A stretch of DNA of 22,936 bases from JBKBYG01 sp046313435. GTDB taxonomy: Bacteria > Pseudomonadota > Alphaproteobacteria > Rickettsiales > Arcanibacteraceae. A program made the translations under genes and the position numbers. The notes beneath the pieces are model-generated. The model saw nothing but the letters and a program-made list of their open reading frames with translations. It did no database searches and was not told the DNA's origin. Numbering within the stretch: position 1 is the first letter of the stretch; each line of letters starts with the position of its first letter. Shown in pieces: positions 1 to 8,552 of this stretch. Where the stretch lies: assembly GCA_046313435.1 (NCBI GenBank), contig JBKBYG010000023.1, positions 1 through 22,936 of the forward strand, given 5' to 3'.

Positions 1-1812
1 CCCCATGAACCAGGTGTATATAGAATGCTGGATAATGCAGGCAAGGTTTTATATATAGGGAAAGCCAAGAATCTTTATAAAAGAGTTATAAACTATACTC
101 AATTAGATAGATTATCCCATAGAATAAAAAATATGGTGCAGCAAACTGCATCTATGGAAATAGTGACAACGAGTAGTGAGGCAGAAGCGTTATTATTAGA
201 AGCAAATTTAATAAGAAATCTTCAACCGCGATATAATATTCTTTTGAGAGATGATAAATCATTTCCATATATACTTTTGAGAGAAGACCATCCTTACAGT
301 CAAGCCACTAAATATAGAGGAAGCAAAAATGTTAAAGGCAAGTATTATGGCCCCTTTGCATCAGTAAGGGACGTTAATGATACAATATCTCATTTACAAA
401 AAATATTCTTTTTGCGTTCATGCTCGGATAATTATTTCGAAAATAGAAAGCGTCCATGTATGTTATATCAAATTAAACGCTGTTCTGCGCCTTGCGTAGG
501 TAAAATAAGTCAACCAGACTATCAAGAGTTAGTTAACCAAGCTGGCGAATTTTTATCAGGAAAAAGTTCTAATTTGCAGAAAAGGCTTAGTAGCCTTATG
601 GAAGAAGCAAGTGGAAAGTTGGATTACGAACTTGCAGCAATATATCGGGATAGGATAAAAACTTTAACTAATATACAAACAAAAAGGGATATTGCTAATT
701 TTGGAATTTCCGATGCTGACGTTTTTGCCCTTCATCAAGAAAATGGCGATTGTTGCGTTCAGGTATTTCTTTTTAGAGGCGGTCAACATTATGGTAATAA
801 ACCATATTTTCCTATTCATGCTGAAGAGACTGAATCGGGTGAAATTTTAGCAGCATTCATTGGTCAATTTTATCAAACAAGATTTCCTCCAAAGCAAATA
901 ATTGTAAACTATGAAACTCCAAACTCGAAATCGATTGAACAGGCTTTAGCTTCTATAGTAAATCATAAAGTGCAAATAATTTATCCAAAATCTGGCAAAA
1001 AACTAGATGCGATTAAGTTTGCAACTTCGAATGCTAAAGATGCATTGCACAGAAAACTATCTATGCGAAGCCGTCAAGAAAATCTTATGTTAGAGGTTAA
1101 AAAACTGTTTGAACTTGAAGTGACCCCTAAAAGAATAGAAGTATATGATAATAGTCACATTATGGGTACTCATGCAATAGGAGGTATGATAGTAGCAAAT
1201 AATGAGGGTTTTGATAAAAATTCATATAGGAGATTTAATATCTCAAAATCAGTAGATGCTAAAGTTATTACTGGCGGAGATGATTATGCAATGCTTAAAG
1301 AAGTTTTAGATAGAAGATTAAAAAGACTTTTAAAAGAATATCCAACCTATTGCGAAGGGATTTGGCCTGATATAATGATGATTGATGGAGGAGCTGGTCA
1401 TCTTTCTACTGCAGCAGAGATTTTTAAAAAATACAATATACAAGATATTTTTCTTGTAAGTATTTCAAAAGGGCCTGATCGTAATGCTGGTAAAGAATAT
1501 TTTCATACCTTAGACAAGAAAGCTTTCACATTGAGTCGCGATGAACCAGTTATGAAATATCTTCAGCGATTGAGAGACGAAGCTCACAGATACGCGATTG
1601 AATCTCACCGCAAAAAACGCACAATGGCCATCAGCATTTCATCAATTGATGCTATACCCGGGATAGGACCAAAGCGTAAAAAAGCATTGCTTAATTATTT
1701 CGGATCAGCAAAATCAATATTTGAGGCTAAAATTGAAGACCTTGCGAAGATAGAGTCTATTAATAAAACTACAGCAAAATTTATTTATAGCTATTTACAC
1801 GGAGATGAATAA
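1..1812 (+). CDS. uvrC: UvrABC system protein C, excinuclease subunit (5' partial)
   Basis: UvrC makes the 3' and 5' incisions around DNA lesions marked by UvrA/UvrB. The reading frame is open to base 1 and already matches UvrC there (PHEPGVYRM before the first ATG at 25), so the true start lies outside the window. Counting from that ATG: the end of the GIY-YIG nuclease motif (VLYIGKAKNLYKR, about 8-20); four cysteines at C133, C145, C153 and C157, the pattern associated with an iron-sulfur cluster in UvrC; a UVR helix that contacts UvrB (about 190-212); the RNase H-like endonuclease with D375 in DNSH, IDGGAGH from 453 and H521 in DEAHR; and a C-terminal helix-hairpin-helix pair (about 538-595) with PGIGPKRKKALL. 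No frameshift is seen. It starts the plus-strand run; pgsA follows 43 bases later, as I recall from Rickettsia. Confidence 0.97.
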   Translation, partial: PHEPGVYRMLDNAGKVLYIGKAKNLYKRVINYTQLDRLSHRIKNMVQQTASMEIVTTSSEAEALLLEANLIRNLQPRYNILLRDDKSFPYILLREDHPYSQATKYRGSKNVKGKYYGPFASVRDVNDTISHLQKIFFLRSCSDNYFENRKRPCMLYQIKRCSAPCVGKISQPDYQELVNQAGEFLSGKSSNLQKRLSSLMEEASGKLDYELAAIYRDRIKTLTNIQTKRDIANFGISDADVFALHQENGDCCVQVFLFRGGQHYGNKPYFPIHAEETESGEILAAFIGQFYQTRFPPKQIIVNYETPNSKSIEQALASIVNHKVQIIYPKSGKKLDAIKFATSNAKDALHRKLSMRSRQENLMLEVKKLFELEVTPKRIEVYDNSHIMGTHAIGGMIVANNEGFDKNSYRRFNISKSVDAKVITGGDDYAMLKEVLDRRLKRLLKEYPTYCEGIWPDIMMIDGGAGHLSTAAEIFKKYNIQDIFLVSISKGPDRNAGKEYFHTLDKKAFTLSRDEPVMKYLQRLRDEAHRYAIESHRKKRTMAISISSIDAIPGIGPKRKKALLNYFGSAKSIFEAKIEDLAKIESINKTTAKFIYSYLHGDE

Positions 1813-1855
1813 AATATAAAATAATTTTTTTATATTATTTACGGGTTTAAAATTT

Positions 1856-2413
1856 ATGTTCAGAGAATTACCTAATATTTTAACAATCTCTAGAATATTG
1901 ATAATTCCGATAGTCGTAATTTCATTTTATATTGACGATAAAATTTTATCCCACCGACTAATTGCTGGATTATTTTTATTCGCAAGTATTACTGATTTTT
2001 TTGATGGGTATTTGGCTAGAGCATGGTCCTTACAATCAAAGCTTGGTAGGTTTCTTGATCCGATTGCTGATAAGCTACTGGTAGGGTCAGTAATTTTAAT
2101 GCTAGTTCATTTTAATAGAATAGATATTCTGCCTGCAATAGCGATAATTTGCCGTGAAATACTAGTTTCAGGATTACGAGAATTCTTAGCGGAAATTCAA
2201 GTAAGCGTACCTGTTAGTAAACTTGCAAAAATTAAAACTGCTTTTCAGATGACAGCTATTTTTTTACTATTATTAGGAAATAAAGGGACTGGATTAAATT
2301 TTATAGATGTTATTGGAAGAATTTTGATATGGATGGCAGCTGGATTTACAATATTTACTGGCTATGTGTATTTAAAATCGGGTTTAAAACATATGGATGA
2401 AGATAGGATATAA
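1856..2413 (+). CDS. pgsA: CDP-diacylglycerol-glycerol-3-phosphate 3-phosphatidyltransferase
   Basis: PgsA transfers the phosphatidyl group of CDP-diacylglycerol to glycerol 3-phosphate, the committed step to phosphatidylglycerol, in the inner membrane. The 185-residue protein has the usual family length. The complete CDP-alcohol phosphotransferase signature is present: D47, D50-G51, A54-R55, G64, D68 and D72 with canonical spacing. The N-terminus (FRELPNILTISRI) is the typical PgsA start, which supports the ATG at 1856. About five hydrophobic segments follow. murA starts 5 bases after the stop, so both are probably co-transcribed with uvrC. No strong Shine-Dalgarno sequence precedes the start. 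Confidence 0.95.
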   Translation: MFRELPNILTISRILIIPIVVISFYIDDKILSHRLIAGLFLFASITDFFDGYLARAWSLQSKLGRFLDPIADKLLVGSVILMLVHFNRIDILPAIAIICREILVSGLREFLAEIQVSVPVSKLAKIKTAFQMTAIFLLLLGNKGTGLNFIDVIGRILIWMAAGFTIFTGYVYLKSGLKHMDEDRI

Positions 2414-2418
2414 AATAC

Positions 2419-3705
2419 ATGGATAAAATACGAATTCAAGGCGGGAAAATATTAGAAGGCTCCGTGCAGATTGGAGGAGCTAAAAATGCAGCACTACCAC
2501 TAATGGTAGCAAGCTTACTTACTGAAGATAGTTTAGTGTTATCAAATATTCCTCATCTAGCTGATATTGTAACTATGGCCAATCTTTTAATGCAGCATGG
2601 GGTAACGCTTGATATTGATGGCACCTCCTTAACTGACGAAATTGTAAGTAGGGTGATTCTTCTTAACGGAAATAATATCACAAATAGGGTAGCACCATAT
2701 GAGATTGTTCGTAAAATGCGTGCTTCTGTATGGGTGCTTGGTCCATTACTAGCAAGGTTTGGTGAAGCTTCAGTATCTTTACCTGGTGGATGTGCAATTG
2801 GAATGCGTCCAATAGACATGCATCTAGCGGCCTTTGAAGCTATGGGAGCTGTAACAAATTTAAAAGATGGCTATATCCATGCCACTACAAATGGCAAAAA
2901 ATTAAAAGGCGCTGATATACATTTTAATAAAGTTTCTGTTGGAGCTACAATAAATACGCTTATGGCAGCAACATTAGCAGAAGGCAAGACTACACTTTAT
3001 AATGCTGCTATGGAACCTGAAATATCAGATTTAGCAAGATGTCTCCAAGCTATGGGAGCAAATATTGAGGGCATAGGAACCAATACATTAATTATTGATG
3101 GCGTTAATAAATTACATGGGGCGCACCATAAAATCATTCCTGATCGAATTGAAGCAGGAACCTATGCAATTGCAGCATCAATTACAGGTGGAGATATTGA
3201 GCTCCTTAATATAACTTATGACAGCACTGATAGCTTTATTGAAAAGCTTTTATTAACAGGAACTGAAATTATCCCCACAGAAAAAGGTATTAGAGTTAGA
3301 AGGAAAACGAATCATATAAAATCAATTGATATTATAACTCAGCCTTATCCAGGATTTGCTACTGATATGCAAGCACAATTTATGGCCTTGATGGCTGTTG
3401 CTGATGGTTCTTCAATTATTTCAGAAACTATTTTTGAGAATCGATTTATGCATGTGCCTGAAGTCAATAGAATGGGAGCAAATATTTCAATTAATGGCAA
3501 TACTGCTATTGTACGTGGAGTCGAAAGATTAAAAGGCGCTGAAGTTATGGCAACTGATCTAAGAGCTTCTGTATCTTTAGTATTAGCAGCACTTGTAGCA
3601 GAAGGAGAAACAATAATTAATAGAGTGTATCATATTGATCGTGGATATGAAAGGATTGAAGAAAAACTAGCTTCATGTGGTGCATTAATAGAAAGGATTA
3701 AGTAA
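2419..3705 (+). CDS. murA: UDP-N-acetylglucosamine 1-carboxyvinyltransferase
   Basis: MurA adds enolpyruvate from PEP to UDP-GlcNAc, the first committed cytoplasmic step of peptidoglycan synthesis. The 428-residue length is normal. Visible landmarks are GGAKNAALP with K22 and N23 (substrate binding), and the catalytic loop LPGGCAIGMRPID with C125, the cysteine alkylated by fosfomycin. Having Cys rather than Asp here predicts a fosfomycin-sensitive enzyme. FATDMQAQFMAL and the C-terminal RGYERIEEKL are also typical. The gene lies 5 bases after pgsA and 1 base before hslO. Its intact state, together with the WecA-like gene at the other end of the window, suggests the organism still makes cell envelope polymers. 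Confidence 0.97.
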   Translation: MDKIRIQGGKILEGSVQIGGAKNAALPLMVASLLTEDSLVLSNIPHLADIVTMANLLMQHGVTLDIDGTSLTDEIVSRVILLNGNNITNRVAPYEIVRKMRASVWVLGPLLARFGEASVSLPGGCAIGMRPIDMHLAAFEAMGAVTNLKDGYIHATTNGKKLKGADIHFNKVSVGATINTLMAATLAEGKTTLYNAAMEPEISDLARCLQAMGANIEGIGTNTLIIDGVNKLHGAHHKIIPDRIEAGTYAIAASITGGDIELLNITYDSTDSFIEKLLLTGTEIIPTEKGIRVRRKTNHIKSIDIITQPYPGFATDMQAQFMALMAVADGSSIISETIFENRFMHVPEVNRMGANISINGNTAIVRGVERLKGAEVMATDLRASVSLVLAALVAEGETIINRVYHIDRGYERIEEKLASCGALIERIK

Positions 3706-3706
3706 A

Positions 3707-4615
3707 ATGACTAACAATCAAGATAAACATGATAACATTATAGCTCCTTTTACTTTAAATAATCATAGTTTTAAAGGGAAAATTGTTAAACTTTCAGATG
3801 CTTTAAATAATGCTGTTTATAAACATTCCTATCCTTATCACATATCCAAGTTACTTTGCGAATTACTTATTGCTGCAAGCATGATTGGTGATAATTTAAA
3901 ACATGGAATTTTAACTATTCAAATTAAGTCTAACGATATTATAAATTTATTAGTCGCAGACTATTTCGACGGTGGAAAAATTCGCGGTTATGCAAATTGG
4001 AATATAGACGCTTATGAAAAGATTAAAGATGGCAGTCCCTCATTTCAAGATTTAATTAGTAATGGATATATGGCAATTACATTAGATCAAGGACCTGGCA
4101 CAGATTTATATCAAGGTATTGTGGAAATTAAGGGAAATGATTTGAGCGAATGTCTTAATGAATATTTTATACAATCTGAACAAATTGAGACATGTTTTAA
4201 AATTATGGTTGGAGAAGAAATTAAATCTGATGGATTTAAAAAATGGTGCGGTGGTGGTATTATGGTACAAAAATTACCTGATGTGGAAAATACTAATTTT
4301 ACTGATCTGGATGCTTGGGAAAAAGTTAAAATTTTTGTAGACACAGTGAAATCCGATGAATTAATAGATCCTCTAATCGAGCCTAATACATTATTACATC
4401 GACTATTTCACGAAGAAGAAGTTTGGATTTACGAACCTAAATTTGTTGAACATAAATGTAGATGCTCAAGAGAACGGGCTAACAATATCGTTTCTACGAT
4501 TCCTGAATCTGAGCTTAATGAGCTTGCAATTGATGGTAAAGTAGAAGTTAAATGTGAATTTTGTGGTAAAGAGGAAATTTTTAAAGTCGAAGAAATAGTT
4601 AAAGATGCTTTATAA
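3707..4615 (+). CDS. hslO: Hsp33 redox-regulated molecular chaperone
   Basis: Hsp33 is a cytoplasmic holdase activated by oxidation: reduced zinc-bound cysteines keep it inactive, and disulfide formation unfolds the linker and exposes the client site. The 302-residue protein ends in the diagnostic zinc module C251-x-C253 (HKCRCS) and C283-x2-C286 (CEFCGK), all four cysteines intact, 29 residues apart. The N-terminal two thirds fit the Hsp33 fold (for example the SKLLCELLIAASMIGDNLKH helix). The start ATG at 3707 follows the murA stop by one base, so translation is probably coupled. Its last 11 bases overlap the next gene. Confidence 0.94.
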   Translation: MTNNQDKHDNIIAPFTLNNHSFKGKIVKLSDALNNAVYKHSYPYHISKLLCELLIAASMIGDNLKHGILTIQIKSNDIINLLVADYFDGGKIRGYANWNIDAYEKIKDGSPSFQDLISNGYMAITLDQGPGTDLYQGIVEIKGNDLSECLNEYFIQSEQIETCFKIMVGEEIKSDGFKKWCGGGIMVQKLPDVENTNFTDLDAWEKVKIFVDTVKSDELIDPLIEPNTLLHRLFHEEEVWIYEPKFVEHKCRCSRERANNIVSTIPESELNELAIDGKVEVKCEFCGKEEIFKVEEIVKDAL

Positions 4616-5066
4616 GTTACTGTTTTTCTTAATATTAATTAGCTGGTATATTTTCTCAGGCTATAATAATCTATTTTACTTAACTTCGGGCCTAATTTGT
4701 TCAATCATAACCTCATATATTGTTATTAAAATGAGGTTAATCAACTACAAAGAATCTAAATTTTGTCTTAAACTTAATCATGTTTCATATATATTTTGGC
4801 TAATAAAAGAGATCATAAAATCCTCAATTGAAGTTAGCTTAATAATTTGGCAAAAAAAACCTAATATCTCACCTATAAGCGGTTGGGTAGATTGCCCTTT
4901 TCCAAGTGAAATCAAACAAACTATATATGCTAATTCAGTAACTTTAACACCAGGAACTGTTTGCGTTGATGTACATGGTGATAAAATACTAGTCCATTCT
5001 CTCCTTAAAAAAAACTTTGAAACTTTAGATAATTCTGAAATGTTTAAAAGAATTAAAGAATTGTAA
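4605..5066 (+). CDS. mnhE: Na+/H+ antiporter subunit E (MnhE/MrpE family), orphan in this window
   Basis: MrpE/MnhE is a small membrane subunit of the multi-subunit Mrp-type monovalent cation/proton antiporter. The 153-residue protein has two N-terminal hydrophobic segments (about 2-20 and 23-42), an amphipathic third one (about 60-82), and the family's cytoplasmic signature ANSVTLTPGTVCVDVHGD followed by LVHSL (about 106-131). The ATG overlaps the 3' end of hslO by 11 bases, so it is read through from the upstream operon. No other mnh/mrp subunit (A-D, F, G) occurs in the window; the remaining subunits must lie elsewhere or be missing. The domain call is firm; whether a working antiporter exists cannot be told from here. 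Confidence 0.88.
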   Translation: MLYKLLFFLILISWYIFSGYNNLFYLTSGLICSIITSYIVIKMRLINYKESKFCLKLNHVSYIFWLIKEIIKSSIEVSLIIWQKKPNISPISGWVDCPFPSEIKQTIYANSVTLTPGTVCVDVHGDKILVHSLLKKNFETLDNSEMFKRIKEL

Positions 5067-5096
5067 ATTTATATTAAGTAAATCAATTAATTCGTT

Positions 5097-5125
5097 TTGA
5101 CAAATAGGTAAAACTTTATTAATAT
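5097..5125 (+). promoter_or_regulatory. Sigma-70-type promoter for the first ankyrin gene
   Basis: A perfect -35 hexamer TTGACA (5097-5102) is followed after exactly 17 bases by TAATAT (5120-5125, 4 of 6 matches to TATAAT). The predicted transcript starts near 5132, about 23 bases before the ATG at 5155. This is the best promoter match I see in the window and suggests the ankyrin gene is transcribed independently of the uvrC-mnhE run. Confidence 0.6.
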
Positions 5126-5154
5126 TCCTAGACTATTTAAATTTGGAGTATATT

Positions 5155-6318
5155 ATGGTTACTGAAGCACAGCGGGAATGGTGGGCATACAGATCGAAAG
5201 AATTAGAAGCTGAAAAAACAGCTAAACTTTCACCTTTATTTCGAGCTGCTAAAAATAACAACCCTAAAGAAATTAAAAGACTTGTCGCAAAGGGAGCTAA
5301 TGTTGATGAAATAGACGCTGACGGTAAAACTGCTTTAATAATAGCTGTCGAATCTGGTAATTACCTTGCTGTGCAAGCATTACTGGAAGCTAAAGGTGAC
5401 ATATTTATAAAAGATATAAAAGGAAAAACTGCATTAATACACGCAAAAAACAATAAGATGTTTAATTTTTTGTTAAATAATCTTTTAAAGGAAAGTTTTT
5501 ATGTAGGGTTGCTTGCAAAAAATCCTTACCGGACAGAAGAGAATTTTTTCTCAAGGCTTCCGAATGAGATATTAAAAGAAATACTTTTATATACAAATAA
5601 ATCATTGAATGAGCTTATTACACCTGAAAGTATTGTTGAAAAAGCCAGTAATAAATTACAATCTTTTATAGAATTCCCTACAAAAGACAGACTAATTCAA
5701 TCAGATACTGACCTTAGAAAACTTGAAGATGCAAAGAAAGCAGAAACACAAGCAAAAAAGCAAGAAATAAGAGAAACATTAAGTATAGCTTCTATTATAG
5801 GCTTAGCTGTAAATTTTGGTAAGTTTGCCCATAATAAACTTCCTGCAAATATTTTCAGTAAATTATCAGATCTAGCTTTGCCTATACTTAAAGAATGTAA
5901 GAAATTTTCTCCACTTACAGGTAAAGCTCAAGATTCTGCTAAAATCTTTGCTAAATCTGGAGCTCCTTTAATCATGGTCACAGCTCTAGCAACAGGTATC
6001 TATACACTTGTTAAAGATTTAAGGAACAAAAAATCTGTAAAAGAAAGTATGGCTGATGCAATATGCGAATCTGGAATAGTAGTTGCAGAAGGTGGCGCTG
6101 CAATATTTTGCGCAAGTGTTGCTGAAGCAGGAATTGCCATGGTAGGCGGAGCAGTGGCAGCTTCAACTATTTTGCCTGCGTTTATTACTGCTGCTGCTGC
6201 AGTTACTGGAGCTTGTGCTGTTGGTATGGGTGCTAATTATTTTAAACGCTCAGTTATCGGAAAATATACTAAATTGGTTAGCGAAAGGTGCGCGCAACCC
6301 AATATTATAACTAAATGA
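5155..6318 (+). CDS. Ankyrin-repeat protein with F-box-like segment and hydrophobic C-terminus; candidate secreted effector
   Basis: The protein has 387 residues. I place the start at the ATG at 5155 because GGAG at 5145-5148 is a well spaced ribosome site; an in-frame TTG at 5143 would overlap that site. Residues about 26-115 form two to three ankyrin repeats (for example DGKTALIIAVESGNYLAVQALLEA). At 133-146 the run SRLPNEILKEILLY has the LPxEil..Il pattern of an F-box. A Lys/Glu-rich helix follows (about 175-205). The C-terminal third has a hydrophobic stretch at about 270-288 and a long Gly/Ala-rich one at about 307-362, able to form a membrane hairpin. Ankyrin plus F-box proteins are known effectors in Orientia, Legionella and poxviruses, where the F-box recruits host SCF ubiquitin ligase. 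No Sec signal peptide is seen. The ankyrin call is firm; the effector role is inference. Confidence 0.85.
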   Translation: MVTEAQREWWAYRSKELEAEKTAKLSPLFRAAKNNNPKEIKRLVAKGANVDEIDADGKTALIIAVESGNYLAVQALLEAKGDIFIKDIKGKTALIHAKNNKMFNFLLNNLLKESFYVGLLAKNPYRTEENFFSRLPNEILKEILLYTNKSLNELITPESIVEKASNKLQSFIEFPTKDRLIQSDTDLRKLEDAKKAETQAKKQEIRETLSIASIIGLAVNFGKFAHNKLPANIFSKLSDLALPILKECKKFSPLTGKAQDSAKIFAKSGAPLIMVTALATGIYTLVKDLRNKKSVKESMADAICESGIVVAEGGAAIFCASVAEAGIAMVGGAVAASTILPAFITAAAAVTGACAVGMGANYFKRSVIGKYTKLVSERCAQPNIITK

Positions 6319-6374
6319 ATTCCTGTTGATTTGGATGCATAAATAATATTAATACAATTATTTGAATAAAGATA

Positions 6375-7025
6375 TTAAAATTGCTTTTTTGCATCCACTT
6401 CCCTAATATATAAGGGCTCAATTTCTTCTTGAAAACTTTTATTTTGATATTTAATCATTGCAGCTTTTGCTACCAAAGAAGCTTCTAACATAAGCTCTAA
6501 GCGTTGGAATTTTTTCCCTATACTGATCAATTTACTTTCTAAAAATTTTGCTCCCTCGCCTACTATGATAAAGTTATCAAAATCAATCATATTATAGGCT
6601 TCTTCATAAGTAACTAATGAAACTTCAGTAAGCGCATTAGTAAATAGAAAAGTTTGAAAATATAGTTGGTCTCTTCTGGCATCCATAGCAACCACTATTT
6701 TTTTATTAGAATCTTTAAAATTATATGCTAAGGCTTCTAAACAACTAACATCAATTAATGGTAATTTGGTAACAAGTCGAAAGCCTTTTGCTGCAGATAA
6801 GCCTATCCTTACACCAGTAAAGCTTCCGGGACCATTAGTTACTGCTATTGCATCTAATTCACTAAAAGTTAACTTTGCTTCTTTTAAGCATTCGTCAATA
6901 ATGCTTATAAGGCTTTCTGCTTGTTTAGAAGATTGAATTTCAATTCTGTTACTTACTATAGTTTCATCGATTATTATCGAAGCAGATGCAATAGCATTAC
7001 AAGTATCAAAAGCTAATATTTTCAT
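6375..7025 (-). CDS. tsaB: tRNA threonylcarbamoyladenosine biosynthesis protein TsaB
   Basis: TsaB is the non-catalytic partner of TsaD in the complex that makes t6A at position 37 of ANN-decoding tRNAs. I start it at the ATG at 7025, giving 216 residues beginning MKILAFDTC, the standard family N-terminus; the frame stays open 75 bases further upstream, but those residues are unlike TsaB and would consume the divergent promoter region. The signature VTNGPGSFTGVRIGLSAAKG is intact, as is the AMDARRDQLYF segment. It is divergent from the phosphomannomutase gene and convergent with the first ankyrin gene, 56 bases between their stops. No tsaE or rimI neighbour is present. Confidence 0.93.
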   Translation of the reverse strand: MKILAFDTCNAIASASIIIDETIVSNRIEIQSSKQAESLISIIDECLKEAKLTFSELDAIAVTNGPGSFTGVRIGLSAAKGFRLVTKLPLIDVSCLEALAYNFKDSNKKIVVAMDARRDQLYFQTFLFTNALTEVSLVTYEEAYNMIDFDNFIIVGEGAKFLESKLISIGKKFQRLELMLEASLVAKAAMIKYQNKSFQEEIEPLYIREVDAKKQF

Positions 7026-7054
7026 TTCAAGTGGACAATAAATAAATTTTAATT

Positions 7055-7083
7055 TATATAAGCATAGTTTAGAATTAATGCAA
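7055..7083 (-). promoter_or_regulatory. Candidate tsaB promoter
   Basis: On the minus strand TTGCAT (7083-7078) and TATATA (7060-7055) are 17 bases apart, about 30 bases upstream of the tsaB ATG at 7025. The -35 is weak (3 of 6). It overlaps the plus-strand candidate for the divergent gene, so the two may compete for RNA polymerase. Confidence 0.35.
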
Positions 7084-7095
7084 AAACTATATAAT
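7068..7095 (+). promoter_or_regulatory. Candidate promoter of the phosphomannomutase gene
   Basis: A perfect -10 hexamer TATAAT (7090-7095) is preceded at 16 bases by TTTAGA (7068-7073, 4 of 6 matches to TTGACA). The transcript would begin near 7102, about 22 bases before the ATG at 7124. Confidence 0.45.
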
Positions 7096-7123
7096 TTCAA
7101 GTAATCGTTTAAATTAGTAATTT

Positions 7124-8530
7124 ATGAGTATAGAACAATTTCCGTATAAAGAAATCAATGATGTAATATTTAGAGAATACGATATTAGAGGTATATATAA
7201 TGAAACTCTAACTGACGAATATGCTTATAATATTGGCAAGGCCTTTGCTATCCTTAATGTAAATGAAGATAAGAAATTAATAACTGTTTTACGAGACGGG
7301 CGTTTATCTTCCCCTTCATTATCAATATCACTTATAAAAGGTTTAACAGATGGTGGTGCAGAAGTTATTGATATAGGAGTAGGACCAACACCTTTATTAT
7401 ATTTCTCAAATTACAATGTAGAAAATGCTATTGCTGGAATAATGGTGACTGGTTCCCATAATCCATCTACTCATAATGGATTTAAATTTATGAGTAATAA
7501 AAAATCTTTTTTCGGCAAAGATATTCAAAAAATTAAAGAAACCATTCAAAACGATACTTCATCTTTTAATAGTTTAGGCAATGTGATTGAATATGATGAA
7601 AGCATTGTCCGTCAGAAGTATATCAAAACCCTGCTAAAAGCTTTCACCGGTGGCAAGAGGTTAAAAATATGTTGGGACCCTGGAAATGGTGCTACATGCG
7701 ATATTATTGAATCTCTAATAAAAGAATTACCAGGGGAACATATTGTTATAAACAACTTAATTGATGGCACATTTCCAAATCATCATCCAGACCCCACTAT
7801 ACCAGAAAATCTTGAACAATTAATTACAATCGTTAAAGAACAAAACTGCGATTTAGGAATAGCTTTTGATGGTGATGGTGATAGAGTCGGAGTAGTAGAT
7901 GATAATGGCCGGATAATATGGGGTGATCAGCTACTTTCAATATATGCTTCTTATATACTCAAAGATAATAAAGATGCTATTATTATAGCAGATGTTAAAG
8001 CGAGTAATAATTTATTTCAGATAGTAGAAAAATTAGGTGGCAAAGCTATTATGTGGAAAACTGGACACTCTTTAATTAAATCTAAAATGGCTGAAACAGG
8101 AGCCCTACTTGCTGGCGAGATGAGTGGCCATATCTTCTTTGCAGATAAATATTATGGATACGATGATGCAATTTATGCAGCAATAAGATTAATTGATTTG
8201 CTTGCAAACTCAAATTTAAGTTTAAGTGACTTGGTTGATATTATGCCTAAGAGCTTTAATACTCCTGAGATAAGAATTGATTGCACAGAATCATATAAAT
8301 TTGAGGCAGTAAATAAAATTAAAGAATTATTGAATAACGCTAATATAGAATTTAATGATATTGATGGTATAAGAGTTAATTATCCAAATGGTTGGTGGCT
8401 TGTTAGGGCATCTAACACTCAAGCAGCTCTTGTTGCAAGGTGTGAAGCAAATTCTGAAGCTGAGTTACGAGACCTTAAACTAGAATTAAAATCATACTTA
8501 GATAAAGTAGGCATTTCTATTATTTTTTAA
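7124..8530 (+). CDS. Phosphomannomutase/phosphoglucomutase (alpha-D-phosphohexomutase family)
   Basis: Enzymes of this family interconvert hexose 6-phosphates and 1-phosphates through a phosphoserine, feeding nucleotide-sugar synthesis. All four signatures are present in the 468 residues: FREYDIRG near the N-terminus (R17, D20, R22); the phosphoserine loop VTGSHNP with S111; the magnesium loop FDGDGDR with D249, D251 and D253; the sugar-binding GEMSGH with E332 and S334; and a C-terminal phosphate-binding RASNTQ. Length and motif set fit the AlgC/ManB type (dual mannose/glucose specificity) rather than GlmM, because the sugar loop is GEMSGH; GlmM has GEQSGH. Substrate preference cannot be settled from sequence alone. 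The next gene starts 22 bases downstream on the same strand. Confidence 0.92.
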   Translation: MSIEQFPYKEINDVIFREYDIRGIYNETLTDEYAYNIGKAFAILNVNEDKKLITVLRDGRLSSPSLSISLIKGLTDGGAEVIDIGVGPTPLLYFSNYNVENAIAGIMVTGSHNPSTHNGFKFMSNKKSFFGKDIQKIKETIQNDTSSFNSLGNVIEYDESIVRQKYIKTLLKAFTGGKRLKICWDPGNGATCDIIESLIKELPGEHIVINNLIDGTFPNHHPDPTIPENLEQLITIVKEQNCDLGIAFDGDGDRVGVVDDNGRIIWGDQLLSIYASYILKDNKDAIIIADVKASNNLFQIVEKLGGKAIMWKTGHSLIKSKMAETGALLAGEMSGHIFFADKYYGYDDAIYAAIRLIDLLANSNLSLSDLVDIMPKSFNTPEIRIDCTESYKFEAVNKIKELLNNANIEFNDIDGIRVNYPNGWWLVRASNTQAALVARCEANSEAELRDLKLELKSYLDKVGISIIF

Positions 8531-8552
8531 TAAAATAAGTTTGTAGAATCTT

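Noticed and set aside
1819..1840. AAATAAT/ATTATTT hairpin after uvrC as a terminator
   Set aside because: A+T-only stem with the T-run in the loop, not after it; pgsA starts 16 bases later and is probably read through.
5143..5154. TTG start for the first ankyrin gene
   Set aside because: TTG overlaps the GGAG ribosome site that serves the ATG at 5155; ATG with proper spacing is preferred.
6341..6363. AAATAAT/ATTATTT hairpin between the convergent first ankyrin gene and tsaB
   Set aside because: Pure A+T stem without a following T-run; stems like this are expected by chance in such AT-rich DNA.
7026..7100. 25-residue N-terminal extension of tsaB
   Set aside because: The family begins at MKILAFDT; the extension has no TsaB resemblance and covers the divergent promoter region.
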